A DNA stretch of 64,000 nucleotides from Lentzea nigeriaca (GCF_016907955.1 NZ_JAFBCX010000011.1:124001-188000), one strand, 5' to 3'. Shown: positions 33,091 through 42,361, numbered from the stretch's first letter. The notes: generated by a model not told the origin, from the sequence alone. A program made the numbers and translations.

Positions 33091-34740
33091 TCACTGCGAA
33101 GCCTGTTGCGGCCCCAGGCGAATCGCCAGCAGCTGGCGCCGCAGCACCTTCCCGGTCGCGTTGCGCGGCAGCTGCGGCACGACCACGACCTCACGCGGAA
33201 CCTTGTGCCGCGCCAACCTGGTCCGCACGAACTCGCGCAGCTCCGTCACGTCGATCCGCGCCCCCGCCACCGGCACCACGAACGCGCGCAACCGTTGCCC
33301 GTACTCGGGATCCGGCACGCCGAGGACCGCCGCGTCACGCACCCGGTAGTGCGTCATCAGAAGGTTCTCCACCTCGACCGGGTACACGTTCTCGCCGCCG
33401 GACACGATCATGTCGTCCTCGCGGCCGTCGAAGTAGAGCCGTCCACTCGGGTCGAAGTGGCCGAGGTCGCCGGTCGCGACGAGACCTTCGATGCTCTCCT
33501 TCGCCGAACCGTCCGTGTAGAGGTCGACGGTCAGCGAACCGCGCACGAAGATCCGGCCCGTCACGAACGAGCGGGTGATCCGGTTGCCGTCCTTGTCGTA
33601 GATCCGCACGATGCAGTTGTGCGGTGGCCTGCCGACGCTCGACGGCGCGACCGCGAGATCTTCCGGGGTGGCGACGGTGGCGACCGCGACCTCCGTTGAG
33701 CCGTAGAGGTTGTAGAGCTTCGGTCCCAGCACGGCCTGCGTGCGGTGCACGAGGTCCGTCGACAGCGTCGAGCCCGAGCAGAACACCACCCGCAGGTGCG
33801 AGAGGTCGTACGAGTCGATCACCGACCGGTCGAGCTCCATGATGCGCTGCAGCATCGTCGGCACCAGCACGATCGTCGTGCAGCGCTGGCCCTGCAGCGA
33901 CCAGAGCGTCTTGCGCGGGTCGAACCGGCGCTGCAGCACCGCGCGCGAGCCGAGCGACATGGCGAGCGTCAGGTGCGAGTAGCCGACCGAGTGGAAGATC
34001 GGCGCGGCGATGAACGTCGATTCACCGGACCGCATGGGAATGCGGTCGAGGAAGTCCGACGCCGTCAGCACCGACTTGATCTCGCGGGCCGTTCCCTTCG
34101 GCACGCCCGTGGTTCCGGACGTCAGCTGGATGACGACACCGGGCTCGCGCGGCGGTTCCAGTTCCCCGCGCGGTGCCTTGGCGACCAGCTGGTCGAGTGT
34201 CGGCGTGCGACGGTCGAGCCCGTCACGCGACCACGCGAGCCAGCGCGGGATCGACGGCGGCAGCTGGTGGAACAGCGGGGTGAACTCCTCGTCGTGGATC
34301 ACGAGCGACGCGCGTTCGCGTTGCAGGAGGTCGAGGACGACGGGAGCGCCGAAGCCCGTGTTCACCAGCAGCACGCGCACGCCGAGCTTCGCGCACGCCA
34401 GCAACGACTCGACCATTCCGCGGTGATTGCGGCACATCAGCGCGACGATGTGGGTGTGCTGCACCCCCAGCGCGCGCAGGCCCTGCGCGATCGCGGTGGA
34501 CCGCCGGTCGAGCTGCCGGTAGGTGACCGAACCGCGTTCGTCGACGACCGCGACTCCGTCCGGGTTCAGCCGCACCGAACGGCGCAGTGCGGTGACGTTC
34601 GGCCCCCAGACCTTCACTTCCTTCAACGCCTGCACGGACATCTTGACGTTCGTGAGACTCACCATGCCCGCTTCGGACAAGACACGGAGTGAGTGCACCC
34701 GGCCCATGGCGTCGCGAAACACCTTGCGCAACCCTGGCAT
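33091..34740 (-). CDS. AMP-binding acyl-CoA synthetase
   Basis: The 549-residue ANL-superfamily enzyme activates a carboxylic acid with ATP and CoA. Motifs: the P-loop-like LTSGTTGVPKGTARE, NLYGSTEVAVATVA, TGDLGHFDPSGRLYFDGREDDMIVSGGENVYPVEVE and the final catalytic lysine in LPRNATGKVLRRQLL. ATG 34740 has GAGGAG upstream. It follows the FadR gene on the same strand after 185 nt, with a FadR-like palindrome in between. Medium- or long-chain fatty acids are possible substrates; an acid from the amine pathway upstream is another option. Confidence 0.9.
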   Translation of the reverse strand: MPGLRKVFRDAMGRVHSLRVLSEAGMVSLTNVKMSVQALKEVKVWGPNVTALRRSVRLNPDGVAVVDERGSVTYRQLDRRSTAIAQGLRALGVQHTHIVALMCRNHRGMVESLLACAKLGVRVLLVNTGFGAPVVLDLLQRERASLVIHDEEFTPLFHQLPPSIPRWLAWSRDGLDRRTPTLDQLVAKAPRGELEPPREPGVVIQLTSGTTGVPKGTAREIKSVLTASDFLDRIPMRSGESTFIAAPIFHSVGYSHLTLAMSLGSRAVLQRRFDPRKTLWSLQGQRCTTIVLVPTMLQRIMELDRSVIDSYDLSHLRVVFCSGSTLSTDLVHRTQAVLGPKLYNLYGSTEVAVATVATPEDLAVAPSSVGRPPHNCIVRIYDKDGNRITRSFVTGRIFVRGSLTVDLYTDGSAKESIEGLVATGDLGHFDPSGRLYFDGREDDMIVSGGENVYPVEVENLLMTHYRVRDAAVLGVPDPEYGQRLRAFVVPVAGARIDVTELREFVRTRLARHKVPREVVVVPQLPRNATGKVLRRQLLAIRLGPQQASQ

Positions 34741-34882
34741 CAACAGCTCCTCGCGCTGCAAGTCCCCGAGGTATTCGGACGGTAACTGTCCGCAAGCCCT
34801 ACGCCAAGCCTTGTTCCATGCGGAATTGGCATGACAACGGGGCAATCGAACCTGTAAACGTTTTCACGTTACCCGGTTCCCG

Positions 34883-34914
34883 CCCGCATCGTCCTCCACT
34901 GCTCCCGATGCGGG
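34883..34914. terminator. Hairpin after the FadR gene
   Basis: CCCGCATCG and CGATGCGGG make a 9-bp stem with a 14-nt loop, 12 nt past the stop of the FadR gene, before the acyl-CoA synthetase promoter area. Confidence 0.55.
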
Positions 34915-34916
34915 AG

Positions 34917-34930
34917 TCTGACCGGTCAGA
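34917..34930. promoter_or_regulatory. FadR/GntR-like palindrome at the end of the FadR gene
   Basis: TCTGACC and GGTCAGA form a perfect 14-bp palindrome that overlaps the FadR stop codon; the overlapping GGTC-A-GACC fits the GGTC-N-GACC core known for FadR sites. It could control the acyl-CoA synthetase downstream. Confidence 0.45.
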
Positions 34931-35624
34931 CCAAAAAGCCGCGGAGCAACGACGCCGTGCCGTCGAGGTGTTCCGCCATCGCCTGACGTGCCGCGAGCGG
35001 GTCTCCGTCCAAAATGGAGGTGATGATGCGCTCGTGCTGCGCGTTGGAGTGCGCGAGGTTCGGTTCGAGCAGCGGAATCGTGTCCAGCAGCTCGTTCACG
35101 CGCATCCTGGACTCCGCGACGGCAGCGGTGAGTGACGCCGACCCCGTCGCCTCGGCGATCGCGAGGTGCAGCCGCGAGTCCTTGCGCCGGTACTCGGCGA
35201 GCGTCGCGGTCGAGGCCTCCTCCAGCCGAACGCGCAGTCCGCGGCGTTCGGCCGACCCCAGTGAACGGCCCGCTGCGGTTTCCGCAGCGCCTGTTTCCAG
35301 GACTTTCCGCAACGTCAGCGCGTCCTGGATGTCGCCGAACTCCTTGCCGGGCGCGGACTTCGGGATCACGTCGTTGACGAACGTGCCACCGTAACGGCCC
35401 CTGCGGGACTCGACGTAGTTGTTTTCCTGCAACGACCTGATGGCCTCACGCACGGTCACCCGGCTCACTCCGAGCCGGGTGGCCAGTTCCCGTTCGGACG
35501 GCAGCCGCTCACCCGGCGCGACGACGCCGAGCCGGATGGCCTGCATGAGCCGTTCGACGGTCTCCTCGAAGGCGTTGCCCGCCCGCACCGGGCGGAACAA
35601 CGCCTCCTGCGCGTGCTCCATCAT
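34926..35624 (-). CDS. FadR/GntR-family transcriptional regulator
   Basis: The 232-residue protein has the GntR helix-turn-helix (AIRLGVVAPGERLPSERELATRLGVSRVTVREAIRSLQENNYVESRRGRYGGTFV) and a helical FCD ligand domain with its metal-site histidines (LHLAIAEATGS, NAQHERIITSILDGD). It is the last gene of the amine operon, 2 nt after the SDR stop. FadR-type regulators respond to organic acids; here the operon's product or intermediate is the likely signal. Confidence 0.9.
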   Translation of the reverse strand: MMEHAQEALFRPVRAGNAFEETVERLMQAIRLGVVAPGERLPSERELATRLGVSRVTVREAIRSLQENNYVESRRGRYGGTFVNDVIPKSAPGKEFGDIQDALTLRKVLETGAAETAAGRSLGSAERRGLRVRLEEASTATLAEYRRKDSRLHLAIAEATGSASLTAAVAESRMRVNELLDTIPLLEPNLAHSNAQHERIITSILDGDPLAARQAMAEHLDGTASLLRGFLV

Positions 35625-35626
35625 GG

Positions 35627-36394
35627 CTAGAGCGGTGTCACGTACGCGCCGGCGATGCCGCCGTCCACGAGGAAGTTCGACGCCGTCATGAACGAGGAGT
35701 CGTCCGACGCCAGAAACGCGACAGCGGCGGCGATTTCCTCGGGTTCCGCGAACCGGCCGAGCGGGACGTGGACGAGACGCCGTGCGGCCCGCTCCGGGTC
35801 CTTCGCGAACAGCTCCCGCAGCAGCAGAGTGTTGACCGGCCCGGGGGAAAGCGCATTCACCCGGATGCCTTCGCGCGCGAACTGCACACCGAGCTCACGC
35901 GACATCGCGAGCACGCCGCCCTTCGACGCCGTGTAGGAGATCTGCGACGTCGCCGCGCCCATCGTCGCCACGAACGACGCGGTGTTGATGATGGAACCCT
36001 TGCCGTTGGTCTGCATGTGCGGGATGGCGTACTTGCAACACAAATAGACCGACGTCAGGTTCACCTTCTGGACGCGTTCCCATGCCTCGATGCCCGTCGT
36101 CAGGATCGAGTCGTCGTCGGGCGGCGAGATACCGGCGTTGTTGAACGCGATGTCCAGCTTGCCGTAAGTGTCCACAGTGGTCTGGAAGAGAGCTTTGACC
36201 TGCTCCTCGTCGGTCACGTCGACCTGGACGAACAATCCGCCCACCTCGTCCGCGGCCGCCTTGCCCGCGTTCGGATCGACATCGGCCACGACGACCTTCG
36301 CACCCTCGCTCGCAAACCTGCGCACGGTCGCGAGTCCGATGCCGCTGCCGCCACCGGTCACGACGGCCACGCGGCCTTCGAGTCGCTGCACCAT
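35627..36394 (-). CDS. Short-chain dehydrogenase/reductase
   Basis: The 255-residue classical SDR has TGGGSGIGLATVRRF (NAD(P) loop), DVTDEE, NNAGIS and the catalytic YTASKGGVLAMSREL with Ser upstream. It would oxidise or reduce an alcohol/carbonyl group. Position between the aldehyde dehydrogenase and the regulator suggests that it works on an intermediate of amine degradation, such as gamma-hydroxybutyrate or an amino alcohol. The exact substrate is unknown. Confidence 0.9.
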   Translation of the reverse strand: MVQRLEGRVAVVTGGGSGIGLATVRRFASEGAKVVVADVDPNAGKAAADEVGGLFVQVDVTDEEQVKALFQTTVDTYGKLDIAFNNAGISPPDDDSILTTGIEAWERVQKVNLTSVYLCCKYAIPHMQTNGKGSIINTASFVATMGAATSQISYTASKGGVLAMSRELGVQFAREGIRVNALSPGPVNTLLLRELFAKDPERAARRLVHVPLGRFAEPEEIAAAVAFLASDDSSFMTASNFLVDGGIAGAYVTPL

Positions 36395-36429
36395 CTCTTG
36401 TTCTCCTTGGGCTTCGTTGCTCAGGTTGC

Positions 36430-37782
36430 TCAGGTTGCGATGAAGACGTTCTTGACCTCAGTGAAGGCGTCCAGGGCGTCCGGACCGAGCTCACGACCGA
36501 GCCCGGACTGTTTCACACCACCGAACGGTGTCCAGTAGCGGACAGAAGAATGTGAGTTCACAGACAGATTCCCGGCCTCGACCGCACGCGACACCCGGAT
36601 CGCCCTGCCGACGTCCTGGGTCCAGATCGAACCGGACAGCCCGTACTCGGAGTCGTTCGCGATCCTGATCGCGTCGGCCTCGTCGGTGAACGGCAGCACG
36701 ACGACGACCGGTCCGAAGATCTCCTCGTAGACCGTCGGGTGGTCCGCGGGAGGTGTGAGGACGGTCGGCGGGAACCAGAACCCCGGTCCGTCCGGCGCCG
36801 AACCGCGGAACGCGACGGGGGCGTCGTCTGGTACGTAAGACGAAACCTTGCCGAGGTGCGACGCGGAGATGAGCGGCCCCATCTCGGTCGCCTCGTCGCC
36901 GGGCTCGCCGACCTTCACGCCCTTGACCGCGGGCTCCAGCAGCTCCATGAACCGGTCGTAGACGCTCGCCTGCACGAGGATCCGCGAGCGAGCGCAGCAG
37001 TCCTGCCCGGCGTTGTCGAACACCCCGTACGGCGCGGTCGCGGCCGCCTTCTCCAGGTCGGAGTCCGCGAAGACGATGTTGGCGGACTTGCCGCCGAGCT
37101 CCAGCGTCACCCGCTTCACCTGGTCCGCGCAGCCCGCCATGATCTGCTTGCCGACGCCGGTGGAACCGGTGAAGACGACCTTGCGCACCAACGGATGCGT
37201 GACGAACCGGTTGCCGACGACGCTGCCCTTGCCCGGCAGCACCTGGAAGACGTCCGCGGGAATGCCCGCCTCACGCGCAAGCTCGCCGAGCCGGATCGCG
37301 GTCAGCGGGGTCAGCTCGGCCGGCTTCAGCACGACGGTGTTGCCCGCCGCGAGCGCGGGTGCGAAGCCCCAGCCCGCGATCGGCATCGGGAAGTTCCACG
37401 GCACGATCACGCCGACGACGCCGAGCGGTTCGTGGAACGTGACGTCCAGGCCGCCGGGGACCGGGATCTGCTTGCCGAACAACCGTTCCGGCGCACCCGC
37501 GTAGTACTGCAGCACGTCGCGGACGTTGCCGGCCTCCCACCGCGCGTTGCCGATGGTGTGCCCGGAGTTCTCGACCTCCAGCCGCGCCAGCTCCTCGTTG
37601 TGCGCGTCGACGAGCTCCGCGAACCGGCGCAGCAGCCGGGCGCGGTCACCGGGTGCGACGGTTCGCCAGGTCTCGAACGCCTTGTGCGCCTTGACGATCG
37701 CGGCGTCCGTCTCCTCCAGAGAGGTGTGCGGTACCGATCGCACGACCTTCTCCGTGGCCGGGTTGATGACGTCGAAGGTCAC
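36430..37782 (-). CDS. Aldehyde dehydrogenase, PuuC-like
   Basis: The 450-residue NAD(P)+-dependent enzyme has VPWNFPMPIAGWGFAPALAAGNTVVLKPAELTPLT, FTGSTGVGKQIM, the catalytic glutamate in LELGGKSANIVF and the catalytic cysteine in DNAGQDCCARSRILV. Following a gamma-glutamyl hydrolase and ligase, the likely substrate is gamma-glutamyl-aminobutyraldehyde or a related aldehyde. GTG 37782 overlaps the upstream stop by 4 nt; the earlier part of the open frame is a shadow. Confidence 0.9.
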   Translation of the reverse strand: MTFDVINPATEKVVRSVPHTSLEETDAAIVKAHKAFETWRTVAPGDRARLLRRFAELVDAHNEELARLEVENSGHTIGNARWEAGNVRDVLQYYAGAPERLFGKQIPVPGGLDVTFHEPLGVVGVIVPWNFPMPIAGWGFAPALAAGNTVVLKPAELTPLTAIRLGELAREAGIPADVFQVLPGKGSVVGNRFVTHPLVRKVVFTGSTGVGKQIMAGCADQVKRVTLELGGKSANIVFADSDLEKAAATAPYGVFDNAGQDCCARSRILVQASVYDRFMELLEPAVKGVKVGEPGDEATEMGPLISASHLGKVSSYVPDDAPVAFRGSAPDGPGFWFPPTVLTPPADHPTVYEEIFGPVVVVLPFTDEADAIRIANDSEYGLSGSIWTQDVGRAIRVSRAVEAGNLSVNSHSSVRYWTPFGGVKQSGLGRELGPDALDAFTEVKNVFIAT

Positions 37783-38471
37783 GCTCTTCTCCTTGAAACG
37801 TCCACGAGAGCCTCGAACAGCCTCAGGTCTTCGATGTCCTGTTCGGGGTGCGACTGCACGCCGACGACGAACCGCGCGCCTTCCATCTCGACCGCCTCGA
37901 CGGTGCCGTCGGGCGCCAGCGCGGTGACCCGCAGCCCGTCGGCGATCCGGTCCAGCGACTGATGGTGGTGGCACTGCACGTTGGTGTGGTCGCCCAGGAT
38001 CGCGTGCAGCTGCGTGCCGGGCGTGACCGTGATGTCGGTGTGCCCGAAGACGCCGGGCGCCTCGTTGTGGCCCTCGATGTGCTGGTGCAGCGTGCCGCCG
38101 AGCGCCACGTTGAGCACCTGCATGCCGCGGCACACGCCGAGCACCGGCAGGTCGAGCTTCAGCGCGGCTTCCACCAGAGCGAACTCCGCGTCGTCCCGGT
38201 CGCGGCGCGGTTCACCGGTCATCGGGTGCGGGTCGGCACCGTAGGCGGCGGGGTTGATGTCCGCGCCTCCCGCGATCACCAGGCCGTCGAGGAACCCGAT
38301 GGTCTCGGCCGTCCACGTACCGACCGGCGGCAGCATGACGGGGTTGCCGCCGGCCTTCACCACGCAGTCGAGGTAACCGCGGTGGAGCACCGCGGCTTCC
38401 ACGTCCCAGAGCCCGAAACGCGTGCGCTCCAGGTACGTGCTGATGCCGATGAGTGGCTTAGAGGCGCTCAA
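37779..38471 (-). CDS. puuD: Class I glutamine amidotransferase-like gamma-glutamyl hydrolase (PuuD-like)
   Basis: The 230-residue enzyme has the catalytic cysteine in LGVCRGMQVLNVALGGTLHQ and the His-Glu pair in VGVQSHPEQDIE, plus GGADINPAAYGADPHP typical of PuuD, which removes the gamma-glutamyl group from gamma-glutamyl-GABA. It overlaps the ligase gene upstream by 14 nt and the aldehyde dehydrogenase by 4 nt, so the three are coupled. Confidence 0.9.
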   Translation of the reverse strand: MSASKPLIGISTYLERTRFGLWDVEAAVLHRGYLDCVVKAGGNPVMLPPVGTWTAETIGFLDGLVIAGGADINPAAYGADPHPMTGEPRRDRDDAEFALVEAALKLDLPVLGVCRGMQVLNVALGGTLHQHIEGHNEAPGVFGHTDITVTPGTQLHAILGDHTNVQCHHHQSLDRIADGLRVTALAPDGTVEAVEMEGARFVVGVQSHPEQDIEDLRLFEALVDVSRRRA

Positions 38472-39798
38472 ACCCGCGCACCTTCTCCCAGTCCGTGATC
38501 GCCGCCTCGAACGCGTCGAGCTCGACCTTCGCCGCGTTCAGGTAGTGGTCGACGACGTCCTTGCCGAACGCCTCCCGCGCGATCTCGCTGGCCGCCAGCA
38601 GGTCCGCCGCCTCCCGCAACGTCGTCGGCACGGTCGGCCGGTCCGACGCGTAGGCGTTGCCGACGAACTCGTCCTCCAGCTCCAGCTCCTTCTCGACCCC
38701 GTGCAGACCGGCCGCGATCAGCGCCGCGACCGCCAGGTACGGGTTGACGTCGCCACCGGGTACCCGGTTCTCGAACCGCAGCGACTGCCCGTGGCCGACG
38801 ACCCGCAGCGCGCACGTGCGGTTGTCGCGACCCCACGCCACCGCGGTCGGCGCGAACGAGCCCTTCACGAAACGCTTGTAGGAGTTGATGTTCGGCGCGA
38901 AGAAGTAGGTGAACTCCCGCAGCGCGGCCAGCTGCCCTGCGAGGAAGTGCTTCATCATCTTCGACATGCCGCGGCCCTCGGCGAACACCGGCTCGCCGTC
39001 GGTGGAGCGCACCGACAGGTGGATGTGGCAGGAGTTGCCCTCACGTTCGTTGTACTTGGCCATGAACGTGAGCGACTTGCCCTGCTGCGCCGCGATCTCC
39101 TTCGACCCGGTCTTGTAGATCGCGTGGTTGTCGCAGGTCTTGAGGGCGGTGGTGTAGCGGAACGCGATCTCGTGCTGACCGGGGTTGCACTCCCCCTTGG
39201 CCGACTCGACCGTCATGCCCGCGCCCGCCATGCCGTTGCGGATCGCCCGCAGCAACGGCTCCACGCGCGCGGTGCCGAGCAACGAGTAGTCGACGTTGTA
39301 CTGGTTCGACGGCGTCAGGTTGCGGTAGCCGGCGTTGAACGCCTGCTCGTAGGTGTCGTCGAAGACGATGAACTCGAGCTCGGTGCCGACGTACGCGTCC
39401 AGCCCGAGCGCGGCCAGCCGGTCGAGCTGCTTGCGCAGGACCTGACGGGGTGACGCGACGACCGGGTCGCCGTTCTCCCAGACGACGTCGCACATGACGA
39501 GCGCGGTGCCCTCGTGCCACGGGACGCGGCGCAGCGTGGAGAGGTCGGGCTTCATCACGAAGTCGCCGTAGCCGCGGTCCCACGACGACATCTCGTAGCC
39601 GCTGACCGGGTTCATCTCGACGTCGACCGCGAGCAGGTAGTTGCAGCCCTCCGCGGCGTGCCCGAGCACCTCGTCGAGGAAGTACCGCGCCGCGCACCGC
39701 TTGCCCTGCAACCGTCCCTGCATGTCCACGATCGCGACGAGGACGGTGTCGATCTCACCGGTGTCCACGGCCTCGCGCAACTCCTCGACGGTCAGCAT
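38458..39798 (-). CDS. Glutamine synthetase-like gamma-glutamylamine ligase
   Basis: The 446-residue protein has the GS fold: VDMQGRLQGKRCAARYF, TELEFIVFDD, GECNPGQHEIAFRY, NSCHIHLSV, and NRTCALRVVG, with ENRVPGGDVNPYLAVAALIAAG. In this operon it is more likely PuuA- or GlnA3/GlnA4-like, joining glutamate to putrescine, another polyamine or ethanolamine, than a nitrogen-assimilating enzyme. ATG 39798 has GGAGG upstream. It is divergent from the permease. Confidence 0.9.
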   Translation of the reverse strand: MLTVEELREAVDTGEIDTVLVAIVDMQGRLQGKRCAARYFLDEVLGHAAEGCNYLLAVDVEMNPVSGYEMSSWDRGYGDFVMKPDLSTLRRVPWHEGTALVMCDVVWENGDPVVASPRQVLRKQLDRLAALGLDAYVGTELEFIVFDDTYEQAFNAGYRNLTPSNQYNVDYSLLGTARVEPLLRAIRNGMAGAGMTVESAKGECNPGQHEIAFRYTTALKTCDNHAIYKTGSKEIAAQQGKSLTFMAKYNEREGNSCHIHLSVRSTDGEPVFAEGRGMSKMMKHFLAGQLAALREFTYFFAPNINSYKRFVKGSFAPTAVAWGRDNRTCALRVVGHGQSLRFENRVPGGDVNPYLAVAALIAAGLHGVEKELELEDEFVGNAYASDRPTVPTTLREAADLLAASEIAREAFGKDVVDHYLNAAKVELDAFEAAITDWEKVRGFERL

Positions 39799-39894
39799 CC
39801 CGCGTTCCTCCAAAGGTATGTCTGCGAGCCATTGGCGGCACCATCTTGACACCAACGAGGGACAGGCGCCACCCTCAACCACCGTCTAAAGGAC

Positions 39895-39907
39895 TGGACG
39901 GAGTCCA
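39895..39907. promoter_or_regulatory. Candidate FadR-type operator between ligase and permease
   Basis: TGGAC-GGA-GTCCA is a perfect 5-3-5 palindrome, ending 3 nt before the AGGAGG of the permease. A possible -35 (TTGACA) is at 39846-39851. Confidence 0.45.
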
Positions 39908-39922
39908 ATGAGGAGGACCCCG

Positions 39923-41461
39923 ATGAGTCACGAAGCAGACAGTCCACCCACCGCAGGGCGCTCAGCCGACGAGCAGCGGCTGCACGAGCTCGGCTACGCC
40001 CAGGAGCTGTCCCGGACCATGTCCGGGTTCTCCAACTTCGCCGTGTCCTTCACGATCATCTCGATCCTGTCCGGATGCCTGACCCTCTACGGGTTCGGCA
40101 TGAACACCGGTGGTCCCGCGCTCATCGTGTGGGGCTGGCCGTTCGTCGGCCTGATGACCCTGATCGTCGGCCTCGCGATGGCGGAGGTCTGCTCCAGCTT
40201 CCCGACCGCGGGCGGGTTGTACTACTGGGCGGCGAAGCTCGCACCGAGCAACGGCGCCGCCTGGTCGTGGTTCACCGGCTGGTTCAACTTCCTCGGCCAG
40301 GTCGCCGTCACGGCGGGCATCGACTTCGGTGCGGCGTTCTTCATCAACGCGTTCCTCGACCTGCAGTTCGGCTACGCGGCCACGCCGGAGCACACCATCC
40401 TGATCTTCGGCATCGTGCTGGTGCTGCATGGCCTGCTGAACACGTTCGGCGTCAAGCTGGTCGCACTGCTCAACGACGTCAGCGTCTGGTGGCACATCGT
40501 CGGCGTTCTGGTGATCGTGGGCGCGTTGGTGTTCCTGCCGTCCGAGCACCAGTCCGCGTCGTTCGTCTTCACGCACTTCGTCAACAACACCGGCTGGTCG
40601 TCGGCGTTCTACGTCGGCCTGCTCGGCCTGTTGCTGGCGCAGTACACCTTCACCGGCTACGACGCCTCGGCGCACATGACCGAGGAGACGCACGACGCGG
40701 CCCGCAGCGGCCCGCGCGGCATCGTGATGTCGATCGTCGTGTCACTGATCGCGGGCTGGGTGCTCCTGGTGGGCATCACGTTCGCCATCCGCGACTACGA
40801 CGGCGCGCTCGCCAGCACGACCGGCGTGCCACCGGCCCAGATCTTCATCGACGCCCTCGGCGCGACCGGCGGCAAGCTCCTGCTGCTGATCGCGATCGGC
40901 GCCCAGCTGTTCTGCGGCATGTCGTCGGTCACCGCGAACTCGCGCATGATCTACGCCTTCTCCCGCGACGGCGCCCTGCCGGCGTCGGCGTTCTGGCACA
41001 AGATCAACAAGCGCACCCGCACGCCCACGAACGCGATCTGGCTGGCCGCGGGCGGCGCGTTCGTGCTCGGCCTGCCCTACCTGTGGAACGCGACGGCGTA
41101 CGCGGCGGTCACGTCGATCGCGGTGATCGGCCTCTACATCGCCTACGTGCTGCCCACGCTGCTGCGGCTGCTGCAGGGCGAGCGGTTCGAACGCGGACCG
41201 TGGCACCTCGGCAAGTGGAGCAAGCCCATCGGCGTCGTGGCGGTGGCCTGGGTCGTCTTCATCACGGTGTTGTTCATGCTGCCGCAGGCGAGCCCCGTGA
41301 CGGCGAAGACGTTCAACTACACGCCGATCGCGGTGCTGGTGGTGCTCGGGTTCGCGGGCGTCTGGTGGCTCGTCTCCGCACGGAAGTGGTTCAAGGGACC
41401 CAAGGTCCAGGGATCGGCGGAGGAACTGGCGGCGATCGAACGGGAGCTGGACTCGATCTGA
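39923..41461 (+). CDS. APC-superfamily amino acid/amine permease
   Basis: The 512-residue carrier has about twelve membrane segments and the APC opening YAQELSRTMSGFSNFAVSFTIISILSG, GWPFVGLMTLIVGLAMAEVCSSFPTAGGLYYWAA and the conserved GYDASAHMTEETHDAARSGPRGI. Close families carry GABA, choline, putrescine or ethanolamine. Its divergent position to the amine operon makes it the likely importer. ATG 39923 follows AGGAGG at 39911-39916; ATG 39908 would lie before that site. Confidence 0.92.
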   Translation: MSHEADSPPTAGRSADEQRLHELGYAQELSRTMSGFSNFAVSFTIISILSGCLTLYGFGMNTGGPALIVWGWPFVGLMTLIVGLAMAEVCSSFPTAGGLYYWAAKLAPSNGAAWSWFTGWFNFLGQVAVTAGIDFGAAFFINAFLDLQFGYAATPEHTILIFGIVLVLHGLLNTFGVKLVALLNDVSVWWHIVGVLVIVGALVFLPSEHQSASFVFTHFVNNTGWSSAFYVGLLGLLLAQYTFTGYDASAHMTEETHDAARSGPRGIVMSIVVSLIAGWVLLVGITFAIRDYDGALASTTGVPPAQIFIDALGATGGKLLLLIAIGAQLFCGMSSVTANSRMIYAFSRDGALPASAFWHKINKRTRTPTNAIWLAAGGAFVLGLPYLWNATAYAAVTSIAVIGLYIAYVLPTLLRLLQGERFERGPWHLGKWSKPIGVVAVAWVVFITVLFMLPQASPVTAKTFNYTPIAVLVVLGFAGVWWLVSARKWFKGPKVQGSAEELAAIERELDSI

Positions 41462-41467
41462 CGACTC

Positions 41468-41500
41468 GTGCCGGGCGCTCTGTCGTGGAGCGCCCGGCAC
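41468..41500. terminator. Terminator between permease and dienelactone hydrolase genes
   Basis: GTGCCGGGCGCTC and GAGCGCCCGGCAC form a perfect 13-bp stem with a 7-nt loop between convergent genes. Confidence 0.87.
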
Positions 41501-41505
41501 AGCGC

Positions 41506-42264
41506 TCAGAGCTTGCGGGCGAACAGATCCAGCAGCGCCACCCAGTGGCGTTCCGAGGCCTCCTCGCCGTACATCGACGTGTCGGCCTGGGTGAAGCCGT
41601 GCATGGCACCCTCGTACGTCTCGCTCCGGTGCGGCACTCCCGCCGCGGTGAGAGCCTTGTCCAGCCTGTCGATCTGCTCGGCCGAGTTGGTCGGGTCGTT
41701 GTCCGCGTGCCCGAAGTAGAGCTCCGCCGTGATGCGGTCGGCGAGCAGGTGCGGGCTGTCCGGCGCGTCGGTCGCGAGGTACGCGCCGTGGAACCCGGCC
41801 GCCGCGGCGACCCGGTCCGGGTAGGTGCCGGCGGTCCGCAGCGCGAGTCCGGCCCCCATGCAGTACCCGGTGAGGCCGGCGGGACCGTCGGTGGTGAGCG
41901 GCGAGGCGGCCAGCCAGTCCAGGTAGACGGCGGCGTCGCGCATGGCCAGCTCGGGCGTCAGCGCCTGCATGGCCGGGCGGATGGCCTCGAACATCCCCGG
42001 ACGCGCGAACGGATCGATGAAGTCGGGCAGTTCGACCAACGGCGCGCGGCCCGCGCGGTAGAGGACGTTGGGCACCAGGACCACGTACCCGGCCGCCGCG
42101 AGCCGGTCGGCCATGGACCGCAGGTGCGGCCGCAGGCCGAACGCGTCCATGTAGAGCAGCACGCCGGGGTGCGGACCCGAGTCGGCGGGATGGGTCAGGT
42201 AGGCGTCGGCGGTTCCGTCCGGCATGGGGATGTCGAGGGACGATCCGTGCACAGCAGTGGTCAT
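41506..42264 (-). CDS. Dienelactone hydrolase-family protein
   Basis: The 252-residue alpha/beta hydrolase has the Cys nucleophile in GLTGYCMGAGLAL, Asp in FGHADNDPT and His in GAMHGFTQAD, as in carboxymethylenebutenolidase. Some members act on other small esters. It is divergent from a TetR gene, which probably controls it. No aromatic ring-cleavage genes are nearby, so a general esterase or detoxifying role is plausible. Confidence 0.88.
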   Translation of the reverse strand: MTTAVHGSSLDIPMPDGTADAYLTHPADSGPHPGVLLYMDAFGLRPHLRSMADRLAAAGYVVLVPNVLYRAGRAPLVELPDFIDPFARPGMFEAIRPAMQALTPELAMRDAAVYLDWLAASPLTTDGPAGLTGYCMGAGLALRTAGTYPDRVAAAAGFHGAYLATDAPDSPHLLADRITAELYFGHADNDPTNSAEQIDRLDKALTAAGVPHRSETYEGAMHGFTQADTSMYGEEASERHWVALLDLFARKL

Positions 42265-42361
42265 CGAAAGCCTCTGATCAGGGACTGGGGACTCAAACTG
42301 ATACCGAGTGTCACGTTAGCCATCGAGTAGCACTTGTGCAAACAAGGTTTATGATCGGCGG

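Noticed and set aside
34852..34877. AAACGTTT-centred LacI-like site
   Set aside because: No LacI-type gene nearby and the repeat is short; it may be chance in the FadR terminator region.
38458..39798. Housekeeping glutamine synthetase
   Set aside because: Gene context (PuuD, aldehyde dehydrogenase, amine permease) fits a gamma-glutamylamine ligase better.
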